Positions 1 through 9,006 of a stretch of DNA of 64,000 nucleotides are shown piece by piece. Every line of letters starts with the position of its first letter. The first letter of the stretch is position 1. Position numbers and translations under genes: made by a program. A model generated the notes under the pieces. That model saw only the letters and a program-made list of their open reading frames with translations, did not search any database and was not told the origin of the DNA. The DNA comes from Pantoea sp. A4 (GTDB lineage: Bacteria > Pseudomonadota > Gammaproteobacteria > Enterobacterales > Enterobacteriaceae), in NCBI RefSeq assembly GCF_000295955.2, contig NZ_ALXE01000018.1, positions 1-64,000 on the forward strand, written 5' to 3'.

Positions 1-7
1 CAGGGTA

Positions 8-84
8 ATCGGAGCGAGCCACGTCGCAGCCCGATTGCCCTGACAGGCCGAGGCATCTCGATTTCACAGACGAGTGTTTTGACC
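8..84. repeat. 76-bp direct repeat, copy 1
   Basis: First copy of a sequence that recurs at 153-229. The copies differ at about 6 of 76 positions, mostly transitions. Both contain the small palindrome CGAGGCATCTCG. No credible reading frame is shared, so this looks like a non-coding repeat or the remnant of one. Function unknown. Confidence 0.8.
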
Positions 85-152
85 TTGACCCTTACCTTGC
101 TCTGCTCTGCTTTACAGACAAAACAACCGTATCGATTTCGGAGAACAAGAAC

Positions 153-229
153 ATCGGAGCGAACCATATCGCAGTCCGATTGCCCTGACAGGCCGAGGCA
201 TCTCGATTTTACAGGCGAGTGTTTTGAAC
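153..229. repeat. 76-bp direct repeat, copy 2
   Basis: Second copy of the repeat at 8-84, with start points 145 bp apart. It ends about 54 bp before the lox/rox-like palindrome. Together the two copies fill most of the 490 bases before the recombinase gene. The rest of that stretch is AT-rich and holds the palindrome at 283-316 and a small hairpin at 362-376. Confidence 0.8.
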
Positions 230-282
230 TCAATCTGCACAAATTAAAGACAATTTATCCATTAAACCGCCATTTCATGATT

Positions 283-316
283 CTGACTTTATATAATTGG
301 CATTATATAAAGTCAG
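283..316. other. lox/rox-like recombination site (34 bp)
   Basis: Perfect inverted repeat: arm CTGACTTTATATAAT (283-297), centre TGGC (298-301), and the exact reverse complement of the arm (302-316). Read in loxP style it is two 13-bp arms around an 8-bp asymmetric spacer, ATTGGCAT. Total length equals that of loxP (34 bp). Compared from memory, the left arm matches the loxP arm at 9 of 13 positions. The inner 32 bp match the Dre target rox at 28 of 32 positions, with an identical centre and symmetric differences. It lies 174 bp upstream of a Cre/Dre-type recombinase gene, as expected for its cognate target. A TATAAT hexamer lies within the arms on each strand, so bound recombinase could repress its own promoter (inference). 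Confidence 0.8.
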
Positions 317-490
317 GACAAGGCTAAATAAAGCCTGTATCATCAGGATCTTCTTAGGATCCGTCGAAAACCGACGATTGCCGTGAATTTTACTGACGAC
401 GCTATGTGAATTCTTCAGGGTAATCCCCCTGCTTTATTTACAGAATCCACGTAGCGCGATCAATTGTAAGCAAGGAAAAGCGCCCTAATT

Positions 491-1537
491 ATGTCGTTGA
501 TCACCCCAAACTCCACGTTACTGGCTCAGGCTAACGTCAATGAAGAGATTACGGCGCGTCTGCTGTCATTTATTCAGGATCGGGACGCCTTCTCTCCCAA
601 TACCTGGCGTCAGCTGATGAGCGTAATGCGCCTTTGCTTCCGCTGGGCTAATGATCATCAACGGGGCTTTTTTCCCTTAAGTGCAGAAGATCTGCGTGAT
701 TACTTGCAGCATCTACAACAGGCTGGTCGCGCATCGTCCACCATTGCAACCCACGCGGCACTGATTGCCATGCTGCATAGAAATGCAGGACTAGTCCCAC
801 CCAATCTTGATCCTCTGGTATTCCGCGCCATGAAAAAGATTAACCGATCGGCGGTGGTGTCCGGGGAGCGCAGCGGCCAGGCCTTACCCTTTCGCCTGGA
901 AGATCTGCAACAGATCGATGCTTGTTGGCAGCAATCCAGTCGGCTCATTGAGCAACGCAATTTAGCCTTTCTTCATGTGGCTTACAGTACATTACTGCGT
1001 GTGAGTGAAGTTGCCCGCCTGCGCGTGCGAGATATTTCCCGTGCTGAAGATGGACGGATCATTCTTGATGTGGGCTGGACCAAAACCGTGGTACAGACTG
1101 GCGGTCTGGTTAAAGCGCTAAGCGGTTTATCCAGCGAACGTCTGACGGACTGGCTAATCAATTCGGGTTTGGTACATGAGCCAGACGCGTTTTTGTTTTG
1201 CCGGGTACATCGATCCAATCGTGTCCATCTACAGTTCGAAAAACCCTTAACGCTCCCGGCGCTGGAAGCTATTTTCCAAAATGCCTGGCACAGTATTGCC
1301 AGCAGCCGGAATGTTAAAGCCAATAAAAAACGTTATCTGAGCTGGAGTGGTCATAGCAGCCGTGTCGGTGCCGCTCAGGATCTGGCAAAACAAGGTTACT
1401 CGGTCGCACAAATAATGCAGGAAGGCACATGGAAAAAACCCGAAACCCTGATGCGCTACATTCGTCATGTGGAAGCACAACAAGGCGCGATGGTTGATTT
1501 AATGGAGAAGCGTGTCTTCCGCCAACCGCGTGACTAA
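491..1537 (+). CDS. Cre/Dre-type tyrosine recombinase
   Basis: 348 aa, close to P1 Cre (343 aa) and co-linear with Cre and Dre. The N-terminal core-binding domain spans about 15-125 and the catalytic domain about 130-345. The catalytic set is complete: R170 (in TLLRVSEVAR), K198 (in WTKT), H288 and R291 (in SGHSSRVGAA), W314 and nucleophile Y323 (in RYIRH). The stretch QEGTWKKPETLMRY is shared with Dre as I recall it. The enzyme would cleave and rejoin DNA at a short palindromic target, and a matching site sits at 283-316. It is flanked by chromosomal genes, not by plasmid or phage replication genes. It converges with the sensor kinase gene, 8 bp apart. A Cre-class enzyme from a Pantoea strain (Panto) has been described; whether this is its orthologue needs a search. 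Confidence 0.93.
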   Translation: MSLITPNSTLLAQANVNEEITARLLSFIQDRDAFSPNTWRQLMSVMRLCFRWANDHQRGFFPLSAEDLRDYLQHLQQAGRASSTIATHAALIAMLHRNAGLVPPNLDPLVFRAMKKINRSAVVSGERSGQALPFRLEDLQQIDACWQQSSRLIEQRNLAFLHVAYSTLLRVSEVARLRVRDISRAEDGRIILDVGWTKTVVQTGGLVKALSGLSSERLTDWLINSGLVHEPDAFLFCRVHRSNRVHLQFEKPLTLPALEAIFQNAWHSIASSRNVKANKKRYLSWSGHSSRVGAAQDLAKQGYSVAQIMQEGTWKKPETLMRYIRHVEAQQGAMVDLMEKRVFRQPRD

Positions 1538-1545
1538 TGGACTCA

Positions 1546-4500
1546 TCATACGATGAGACTTTTTTGCAGCGCTTCAGCGATAGCATTCAACGAACAAGGT
1601 TTAAATAAGCAGTCATTCATGCCCGCTTGCTTACAGCTGAGGCTCACTTCATGCAGTGCGCTCGCGGTAAAACCGATAATCCACACGGGATTGCACGACT
1701 TTTTCTGCTCAGCTAAACGGATCGCAGCGGCCAGCTGATAGCCGTTCATCACGGGCATATTACAGTCGGTGATGATGACATCAAATTTTTCTGAATGCCA
1801 TTGCACCAATGCCTCAGTGGCGCTGCCAACTGTCTCGCACTCATGGCCCAGCCAGGTTAGCTGGCGCGACAACAGCAACTGGTTTGCATGGTTATCATCA
1901 ACCACCAGGACAGTTAACTTTGTGCTAGCTGCGGTTACAGCGGTTGCCATATCCTCGGGTGCTGGTGGCGAAACTGCCGCCGGTAAATAAAACTCAGCAC
2001 GCGCGCAGGTCCCTTCGCCCGGCTGGCTGCGCAAAGTGAGGCTACCCTGCATGGCCTGACACAAATTACGACTGATATACAGACCCAGTCCGGTCCCTGC
2101 CCGCCGGTTTTCTGCTTGTGCAAAAGGCTGAAACAGTGCGGCCTGTTGTTCCAACGGAATACCTATGCCGTTATCTTCAACTTCAATCACACAATGAACC
2201 TGGTTAAGGTCGACATTCCAGTTCTGTTCCAGTCGGAGCAAGACACAGCCGCGATCGGAATATTTAATCGCATTACTCAACAGGTTGGTCAGTATCTGTT
2301 TGATGCGCAGAGGATCGGCTTCCACATCTTGCTCGCTATTACCGCTGAGTTGCAGCACCACTTGCAGATTTTTTTCACTCGCCACTCCGCCAAACACTAA
2401 GCGAAGTTTCTCAACCAGACTGCGTAGATTCACGCGCTCAGGATGAAATTCATGATAGCCGCCTTCAATACGAGAAATGTCGAGCACATCCCCGATTAAA
2501 CCGATAAGACTCTGTGCAGAATCATGCGCCAACTCCAGCGCCTGAAGATCCTGCTGCCCCATTTTCATCTGCCGAATCGCCATATCCAACATGCCGATCA
2601 CCGCATTCAGCGGCGTGCGGATCTCATGGCTCATCGTTGACAAGAAGGTGGACTTGGCACGGTTGGAGGCCTCGGCTTTATCGCGCATTTCTCGTAATTC
2701 CAGCAACAGCGCCTGACGATTACTGATATCCATCCATCCGCCCATGACACCACAGGTGTTCCCTTCACTGTCCAGCCAGGGCTGCAACCATTGAAATACC
2801 GTACAGCTGTCTTGATCTCCATTCTGATGTTGGAGTTGATAATTGCGGTCTTCAAATCGCGCTTTACCCTGTTCGATCACCTGTTGCAGCAACTGATGCA
2901 CACCAACGGCTTCTTCCCTGGTCAGGTTCCCCTGATATTCCAGTAACGTTGTACCTTTTACATGCAACCAGTCACTGGCGGTTTCTGCCAGATAACGCTG
3001 ATTACAGTAGGTCAGAGCGCCATGCCGATCGCGCAGCCATACCGGAAACGGCGTACCATCAACCATCTGGCGAAGCAGCGTAAGTTGATCGTCAAGCTGG
3101 CGCTGAATTCGGGTACGTAATATTACCTGGCGACGTAAATGGAAAAGCCAGATGAGAGAAAAGAAGATCAGCAGCGCGCTCAGACCCATGCCGAATAATA
3201 TCCAGGTCTGATACTTCTGCCAGAAACTTTGATGCACCACCAATGACTCCGGTCGCCAGCGGCTGGCCAGCAGATTCATATGGCCAAGCGGAATCGTCAT
3301 CATGACTTTATCGATAATATCGCGCAGTTCCGGAACATGTTTCCCCACAGCAAAAGAAATAAAAGCCGGCGTCATACCTGCGGTATTCACGACTTTTAAT
3401 TGTTCATGATAATGCCGGTTAATTTGATAGCGCGCAAAAATCAGGGTCATGATACCTGCATCAGCCTTGCGCTTCGCGACGCTGTCCAGTAGTGCTTTAT
3501 CGCTCTCAACCCAGTAGATATTGATGTCGGGGTAATTTTTTCGCACCATGTCAGCCACTGATGTCCCCCTGATCAGCGCTAGTTTTTTCCCACGGAGGTC
3601 GGCAAGGTGCTGAATTTTCTCCGTCTCTTTATGGGTTAACAGCGCGAAGGGACTGGTTATGTACTGGCGGGTAAATAAGATGGAAGGTTCACGAGGTTTA
3701 CTGGAAACCAGGGCCGACAGCAGATCGGCATTCCCTGCACTTACTGTATTCATCATCTCCTTGATGGTTTCCATCCGTTGAAAATTAAATTTAATACCGG
3801 TGTGTAATTCAACAATCCGTAAGATATCTGCCGCCAGACCATGTATTTCACCTGAGTCATCCACAAACGCCAACGGTGACGAGTAGTTATTATCATAGAT
3901 TAACGCATTCACTTGGGGGTGGGCTGAAATCCATTTTTTTTCATTGTCACTTAACACTAAAGGCAGGGAATTCTCTCCCGACAAAAACAGTTCAGGCTGC
4001 CAGAACTGCTGTATGCTGGCAATTTCAGAACGGGTCAGTGAAGCAATCGCCCGGTTAATCAGAGAAACCAGCACCTGGCGGTTATCATTGAGCAAATAAC
4101 CCATTTTCTTTTCAGGGAGTAGCGCATAACGCTCCGTTCGTAACCCGTCAAAGTCATTGTACCCCACCGTTTCACTGCCGCCCAAGAAGACCTGCTTATT
4201 ACCATAAGCGACTGCGCTCAACGCGGCTTGGGTATTGCTATATAACCGAATCCTGGCCTTGGGATAAGTGTGTTGCACATTTTCAAGGGCTAAATAATCA
4301 ACGGCAATTGCCACTTCCATGTCAGCGAGGTCAGCAGGGATGGGGCTGTGCTGATTTTTTTTGACCGCAATGATCGGTCTGTTTTCCGTGTACATGCTGC
4401 TACAGAGAAAACGAGAGGAGCAGCTGGTCACATCTATATCTGCCAGTAAATCAATTTCGCCGCGCGCTAGCGCCCTTTTCGCTTCGGTTAGGCTGCTGAA

Positions 4501-4791
4501 ATGATAAGCCTCAAGGGTTAAGCCTAGCCGGTTGGCAATAATGGCAGAGTAATCAATGCTTACACCTTCGAATTCACCACGGTAATTTTGCGTTCGCCAT
4601 GGGGGCGAAGGCTCGTTTAATAAGCCCAACCGGAGCTGATGCTTATTGCTCAGATAGTTTTTTTCTGTCGGAGATAACGGTAAAGCGATGTTATTAGTCG
4701 GTGCTATATGCAGCAATACATTAGCCTGCCGAATATTTTCACTTCGGGCAGTAAATGCCAGCATCAATAATAGCAGCATGAATATTTTCAT
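1546..4791 (-). CDS. BvgS/EvgS-like hybrid sensor histidine kinase
   Basis: 1081 aa from the ATG at 4791, chosen because a signal peptide (MKIFMLLLLMLAFTARS) follows directly. Two tandem periplasmic solute-binding-type sensor domains span about 30-265 and 280-510. A membrane helix lies near 520-545 and a PAS-like domain near 570-700. The HisKA H-box is SHEIRTPLN with H722, followed by a HATPase domain with VEDNGIGI and GTGLGLYISRN. A C-terminal receiver carries LVVDDN, phospho-acceptor D1009 in ITDCNMP, and the KP motif. The protein stops right after the receiver, so the HPt domain of BvgS and EvgS is missing. No response regulator gene is nearby. It probably senses a periplasmic ligand and signals through a separate HPt protein or acts alone; the target is unknown. 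Confidence 0.9.
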   Translation of the reverse strand: MKIFMLLLLMLAFTARSENIRQANVLLHIAPTNNIALPLSPTEKNYLSNKHQLRLGLLNEPSPPWRTQNYRGEFEGVSIDYSAIIANRLGLTLEAYHFSSLTEAKRALARGEIDLLADIDVTSCSSRFLCSSMYTENRPIIAVKKNQHSPIPADLADMEVAIAVDYLALENVQHTYPKARIRLYSNTQAALSAVAYGNKQVFLGGSETVGYNDFDGLRTERYALLPEKKMGYLLNDNRQVLVSLINRAIASLTRSEIASIQQFWQPELFLSGENSLPLVLSDNEKKWISAHPQVNALIYDNNYSSPLAFVDDSGEIHGLAADILRIVELHTGIKFNFQRMETIKEMMNTVSAGNADLLSALVSSKPREPSILFTRQYITSPFALLTHKETEKIQHLADLRGKKLALIRGTSVADMVRKNYPDINIYWVESDKALLDSVAKRKADAGIMTLIFARYQINRHYHEQLKVVNTAGMTPAFISFAVGKHVPELRDIIDKVMMTIPLGHMNLLASRWRPESLVVHQSFWQKYQTWILFGMGLSALLIFFSLIWLFHLRRQVILRTRIQRQLDDQLTLLRQMVDGTPFPVWLRDRHGALTYCNQRYLAETASDWLHVKGTTLLEYQGNLTREEAVGVHQLLQQVIEQGKARFEDRNYQLQHQNGDQDSCTVFQWLQPWLDSEGNTCGVMGGWMDISNRQALLLELREMRDKAEASNRAKSTFLSTMSHEIRTPLNAVIGMLDMAIRQMKMGQQDLQALELAHDSAQSLIGLIGDVLDISRIEGGYHEFHPERVNLRSLVEKLRLVFGGVASEKNLQVVLQLSGNSEQDVEADPLRIKQILTNLLSNAIKYSDRGCVLLRLEQNWNVDLNQVHCVIEVEDNGIGIPLEQQAALFQPFAQAENRRAGTGLGLYISRNLCQAMQGSLTLRSQPGEGTCARAEFYLPAAVSPPAPEDMATAVTAASTKLTVLVVDDNHANQLLLSRQLTWLGHECETVGSATEALVQWHSEKFDVIITDCNMPVMNGYQLAAAIRLAEQKKSCNPVWIIGFTASALHEVSLSCKQAGMNDCLFKPCSLNAIAEALQKSLIV

Positions 4792-5110
4792 GACTGCAAC
4801 TTTTTTATAAAAAAACAACATGAGCATGGCTATCCAGGATAGAAGACGTTGCGAAAAAAAACATCTGGCATAAAAATAATACGACCATAAGATAACAATC
4901 TTTAATAAATTATTTGTCGTAATGACGAAAATCTAATTTATACCCGCTGTTTGATAACGATAATCGCTGCCAGGTAACACGGCTCTAATCTGGGTTCATT
5001 GATTGAGAAAAAAGTTCTGTGTCTTTGTTTAACAGTTGACATTTTTTCACGTGGTGGCGGAAATCAACTCGTGGGAAATGAGAAGATACTTTATCTCTGT
5101 TAATGAAAAT
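4792..5110. other. intergenic region between sensor kinase and scsD
   Basis: About 320 bases, AT-rich near the kinase start. It should hold the promoter of the leftward kinase gene. I see no convincing ORF, RNA gene or repeat in it apart from the scs terminator at its right edge. Confidence 0.5.
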
Positions 5111-5132
5111 AGCGCCACCCTCCGGTGGCGCT
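5111..5132 (-). terminator. scs operon terminator
   Basis: 9-bp perfect stem AGCGCCACC / GGTGGCGCT with a 4-nt loop. On the minus strand it is followed by ATTTTC. It starts 6 bp past the scsD stop and closes the scsABCD operon. Confidence 0.8.
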
Positions 5133-5137
5133 ACTGT

Positions 5138-5638
5138 TCACTGTTTTGCCAGCCACATTCTCAATTGTAAGCCCCAGCGGCTGCTCCACCCGGTGGTCAC
5201 ACTTTTGACCTCGCCACGGTAAATCACGACGAAAGTGGGTGTGACATTAATTCCCCAATGTTGCGCCAGTTCACCGCGCTCATCATTAAGTCCCGGTTGA
5301 GGCAACGTTTTCTTTCTCATCCATTCCGTAACCCGATCATCATCACCTGAACGCAGTGCAACACTTAATACAGGGACACCTTCTGCGCTCAACGCTGCAA
5401 CCGTGGGCGTCGTCAACTTACAGACACCACACCAGGTGGCCCAGACATAAATTAACACCGGCTGCTGTTGGCTGATCGCTTGCAACGAGAGTGATTCCCC
5501 ATTCATATCCATCAACGACTGCGTCAACATCTGATCGGTGAGTTTGGGGGCGCGCCAGAGATCAAGGCCCCACAGTATTGAGGCCAGCAGCAACAGAAGC
5601 AGAACGCCTTCGCGCAGCAGGCGTTTCAGCCTTTTCAT
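5138..5638 (-). CDS. scsD: ScsD thioredoxin-like protein
   Basis: 166 aa, TlpA/thioredoxin-fold protein anchored by one N-terminal membrane helix (about residues 8-28), so the catalytic domain is periplasmic. The redox motif is WCGVC in WATWCGVCK, and the cis-proline loop is VTPTF. ScsD belongs to the suppressor-of-copper-sensitivity system, where it is thought to receive electrons from ScsB and act on protein or copper-linked disulfides. The start ATG overlaps the end of scsC by 4 bp (ATGA), as expected for translational coupling. It is the last gene of the operon. Confidence 0.88.
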   Translation of the reverse strand: MKRLKRLLREGVLLLLLLASILWGLDLWRAPKLTDQMLTQSLMDMNGESLSLQAISQQQPVLIYVWATWCGVCKLTTPTVAALSAEGVPVLSVALRSGDDDRVTEWMRKKTLPQPGLNDERGELAQHWGINVTPTFVVIYRGEVKSVTTGWSSRWGLQLRMWLAKQ

Positions 5639-6356
5639 GTACCCTCAGCCAGCGCAGTTTTAACTGCCGCTTCTAACTGTTCATAAGGCACGGCACCCAT
5701 AACCATCTGCTTGCCAATCAGGGTAGCGGGCGTTCCCTGCACCATCATCTGTTGAGCTAATGCCAGATTAAGCTGCATGGTCTGCTGGCTTTCTGGCGTC
5801 ATCTCTTTCAGAACAAGACCGTTTTTCTTCAACGCTGCCTGAAGGGTTGCATCCGTATGATCGCCCTTTTTGCTCATTAAGGTCTCATGGAATGCCGCAA
5901 ATTTTTCCGGCTGCTGTTGCCAGATGCTGATGGCGTAGCGCGCAGAGGTCATAGAGGTTTCACCACGGTAAGGCAACGGCTTTATGATCACCGCCACCTG
6001 CGGGTACGCTCGCATCAAACGTTCCAGATCGGCCTCCTGACGCTTACAGAACTGGCAGTTGTAATCCGTGAAATTCACCAGGGTCAACTGCGGCTGTTTA
6101 GCCCCCAGTCGCGGTGAATAAGCATCTTCATATAACGCAGCGTGATTTTTTTGATGGCTTCCTGCAACATTGACTGCTGGTTTTGCGCTGCCTGTTTATC
6201 CCACGCGTCTGCCGCTTCCGCCAGGATTGCGGGGTTGCTGACCAGGGTTTCACGCACCAGCTCGCGCACCCGTGCTTCCTGATCGGGTGTCAGCGCGGTC
6301 GATGCCATCAATGGAAATGCCAGCAGAGATAAGCTTAGAAGCAGAGATTTTTTCAT
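5635..6356 (-). pseudogene. scsC: ScsC DsbA-like protein, frameshifted
   Basis: Two adjacent frames together make one ScsC of about 240 aa. The first (6084-6356) encodes a signal peptide and the N-terminal helical stalk, then runs into a wrong-frame tail. The second (to 5635) encodes the thioredoxin-fold domain with FTDYNCQFCKR (CxxC) and cis-proline GTPAT. The break lies in a run of 7 A on the coding strand (6146-6152); with 8 A the frames join through LYEDAYSPRLGAKQP. It may be a true 1-bp deletion, a homopolymer sequencing error, or expression by slippage on the A-run. ScsC normally isomerises or oxidises periplasmic thiols and sequesters copper. The C-terminal half is undamaged, which favours a recent or apparent lesion. 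Confidence 0.8.
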
Positions 6357-8356
6357 TTTTTTGCCTTATTAGCATTGAACTCAGTCAAAAGATCCTCTGT
6401 ATTGAGCAGAGGTGAGAAGATGTGTCCGTCCGGGTGAGCCGGACTGTAGAGTTGATTAAAGGGAATGGCCGCTATATTACGCTGGCGCAAGAATTCACTG
6501 ATGGCAGGATCGGGTCGTGTCCAGTCGCCTTGTAATAGCGTGACATTGGGTGCCAGGAGCGCCGCGCGTACTTCTGGCTGGTTGAGCACGCGCAACTTAT
6601 TCACCTTACAGGTAATGCACCAGTCAGCTGTGACATCAACAAACACCAGGCCGCCTTTCGCCCGCGCCTGTTGTAACGCTTCTTCCGTTAACGGCTGCCA
6701 GGGCAATCGATCGCCTTGGTCAGGTTGGGGGGAAAAATGCCAGGCCGCTGCGGCCACCAACAAAACAAGTGGCAGCAATACGAGCCGAACCCGATCTCGC
6801 TGCCGCCACAGTAGGACGACCAGCAACAGCAGTAGCAAAGAAGACACGATGACCACGATCTGTTGACCCCAATGCGGCTGGAGTAAGGTGATCAACCAGC
6901 CTGTGGTCAGCAGCAACAAGAGCCCAAGCACCGTGCGCAGATGGATCATCCAGCGGCCTGGGCGTGGCAGAAGGCGTGCGATTCCGGGCATTAATGCCAC
7001 GGCTAGCCAGGGCAAACTCATTCCGATACCAAGGAACAAAAAGAGTAGCCAAAGTTCGGGTAACGATGCGGTCAAGGCATAGGCTACGGCGGTGCCGAGA
7101 AACGGCGCACTGCACGGTGTCGCGAGTAAAGTGGCGAATGCGCCCTGGAAAAAATGCCCGCTCAGGCCATTTCCACCCTGGGTTGCCATGCGAGTTGTGA
7201 GCCCGGAAGGCAGCTGCAAATGCAGCAGATCAAACAGACTTAAGCTGAAGATAAACGTCACCAGCACCATGACAACGAGGAATCCGCTGCTCTGGAACTG
7301 TATTCCCCAGCCTAGCGCCTGCCCGCTCAACCGCAGCAACGTCATCATCAGCGCCAGTAACATAAAGGAGACCAGAATTCCGCCACTGGAGGCCAGAAAC
7401 TGTTGCCGGGTTTGTCGCTGGGTTTGACCGGTTTGTTGCACCAGACTGCCCAGTTTCATCGCCAGCACCGGCAACACGCACGGCATCAGGTTGAGGATTA
7501 GGCCGCCAGCCAATGCCAGCAATATCACCATCAAAAAGCTTTCACTGGTATTTTGCGCTAAAACCTTATTGCTCAGCGTAACGTGACTTTGCTGGGCGAT
7601 ATCACCGTCAGCAATCACCAGAGAAAGTGGATGCCCCACCTGGCTCTCCGGTTTATCACCCCATTCATCGGTCGCGGATACTCGTGCTGTTAACATCGAG
7701 CCTTTGACCTGAATATCGGGTTCTCCCAACATCACCTCTGGCGGGTAATCAAAAAACAGCGCGGGGCGCTCCCAACCCGCTGCACGTTCTGCCTTAACTT
7801 GCAGCGTGTTTCCCACCCAGCTGGCTTCAAGTTGTTCCGTTACTCCCTCAGCTGGCGGAACTCTACCCATTGCTCGGGCGTAGTCGGCCTGAAAAATAGC
7901 ATCTGCCGGGGTTAATGGGGGAAGCTCAAAGGGAAAATCACTGAGGATGCAGACATTACTGCATGAGGAGAGCGTCAATACGCCGCGCAGTGGCCCTTCC
8001 GCTACCTGACTAAGTTCAATCGGTATAGTGACATCACCACGATAACCCTGTGTAGTAAAACCACTGACCGAAAAACGTGTCGGCAGTGGCCAATGCCACT
8101 GGGCCTGAACCGCGCTATTTTCCCACCGTATTTCTGGCGCTACGCCGCCTTCGCCTGGCGATCGCCAGTAGGTTTTCCAGCCGGAAGCCAGCCGAATATC
8201 CATCAGCATGCGGGGTTGTTGTTGCAAAGTAGCGCCACGCAGGCGCACTTCAGCATAAGGATTCGTATCACTGCGCTGCCAGCCCGTATCGGCCGCAAAC
8301 GTCGATGCGCTGAGGAACAGCAGTGTGAGTAGCAAGCGCTGCAAGATAGCAAACAT
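6353..8356 (-). CDS. scsB: ScsB, DsbD-like transmembrane electron transporter
   Basis: 667 aa from the ATG at 8356, preceded by GGAG at 8-nt spacing and followed by a signal peptide ending near FAA. A periplasmic beta-rich domain occupies about 25-260. Roughly eight membrane helices follow and carry the paired cysteines of the DsbD family, in NLMPCVLPV and ATPCSAPF. A C-terminal periplasmic thioredoxin domain has WCITC. ScsB moves electrons from cytoplasmic thioredoxin to ScsC and ScsD. Its end overlaps the scsC start by 4 bp. Confidence 0.93.
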   Translation of the reverse strand: MFAILQRLLLTLLFLSASTFAADTGWQRSDTNPYAEVRLRGATLQQQPRMLMDIRLASGWKTYWRSPGEGGVAPEIRWENSAVQAQWHWPLPTRFSVSGFTTQGYRGDVTIPIELSQVAEGPLRGVLTLSSCSNVCILSDFPFELPPLTPADAIFQADYARAMGRVPPAEGVTEQLEASWVGNTLQVKAERAAGWERPALFFDYPPEVMLGEPDIQVKGSMLTARVSATDEWGDKPESQVGHPLSLVIADGDIAQQSHVTLSNKVLAQNTSESFLMVILLALAGGLILNLMPCVLPVLAMKLGSLVQQTGQTQRQTRQQFLASSGGILVSFMLLALMMTLLRLSGQALGWGIQFQSSGFLVVMVLVTFIFSLSLFDLLHLQLPSGLTTRMATQGGNGLSGHFFQGAFATLLATPCSAPFLGTAVAYALTASLPELWLLFLFLGIGMSLPWLAVALMPGIARLLPRPGRWMIHLRTVLGLLLLLTTGWLITLLQPHWGQQIVVIVSSLLLLLLVVLLWRQRDRVRLVLLPLVLLVAAAAWHFSPQPDQGDRLPWQPLTEEALQQARAKGGLVFVDVTADWCITCKVNKLRVLNQPEVRAALLAPNVTLLQGDWTRPDPAISEFLRQRNIAAIPFNQLYSPAHPDGHIFSPLLNTEDLLTEFNANKAKK

Positions 8357-8404
8357 AGTTATTTCTCCGGTTAATAAAAATGGCACAGGTCGAAACTGTG
8401 CGTT

Positions 8405-8749
8405 TTATTCCCGGAAAACACAGAAAGTGAGATGTCTTCTTAACCTCGGCGGGCGGTAAGAAAGTGTAAATGACCAGACTGAAACCACGATAGACCGCGT
8501 CGCCAGCGCCAACAACAGAAACAGTAAAGGGATAAACAGGTTTTCAATGACTGGGGGGTGAGAGAAAAGCGATTTTTCACCCAGGGAACAGGTCATCTCA
8601 CTGCCATCAGCGATGAGTTCGCTGAAAGATGATGAAGCGAGAGAGGGCGGTAAAGGCGTTGGCTCCTGCACCCTCTGTGCCAGACAAAAGATCATCGCAA
8701 GGCAAGCCAGCGCGAGAATCCATTTTGCACAGTGGTGAGGTCGAGTCAT
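8405..8749 (-). CDS. scsA: ScsA-like membrane protein
   Basis: 114 aa from the ATG at 8749; an upstream TTG is less likely. Hydrophobic segments lie near residues 8-26 and 70-95, with a Cys in the loop between. Size and first-gene position ahead of scsBCD match Salmonella ScsA, a small protein of unknown biochemical role in copper and peroxide tolerance. The spacing of 48 bp to scsB suggests one transcript. Identification rests partly on context. Confidence 0.7.
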   Translation of the reverse strand: MTRPHHCAKWILALACLAMIFCLAQRVQEPTPLPPSLASSSFSELIADGSEMTCSLGEKSLFSHPPVIENLFIPLLFLLLALATRSIVVSVWSFTLSYRPPRLRRHLTFCVFRE

Positions 8750-9006
8750 TAGCGGGTTCCACAAAAAAAGTGCGGCTATGATAAGCGCGCAACTCGCAGG
8801 AAAACGTCACGCCATGTAAAAATTTGTCATCGATAGAAAATAAATGACATCTATAACTTACACGTCATGCTGTTTACCCTAACCTGTTGATCATACTGAC
8901 AACGTCAAGCCCTGGCTTAATCATTTTCCCACTTCAAGCCCGGTCTTGGGGTGAGTTCGTCGTTTTAGTGCCAGGCTGTTTTTTTTTCAGTCTGAGAATG
9001 GAAACT

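Noticed and set aside
79..327. 82-aa open frame across the left repeats
   Set aside because: It runs through the second repeat and half of the palindrome, has no ribosome site and no family likeness.
8816..8830. Possible CpxR box (GTAAA, 5 nt, GTCAT) upstream of scsA
   Set aside because: The second half deviates from GTAAA, and the site is too short to support without expression data.
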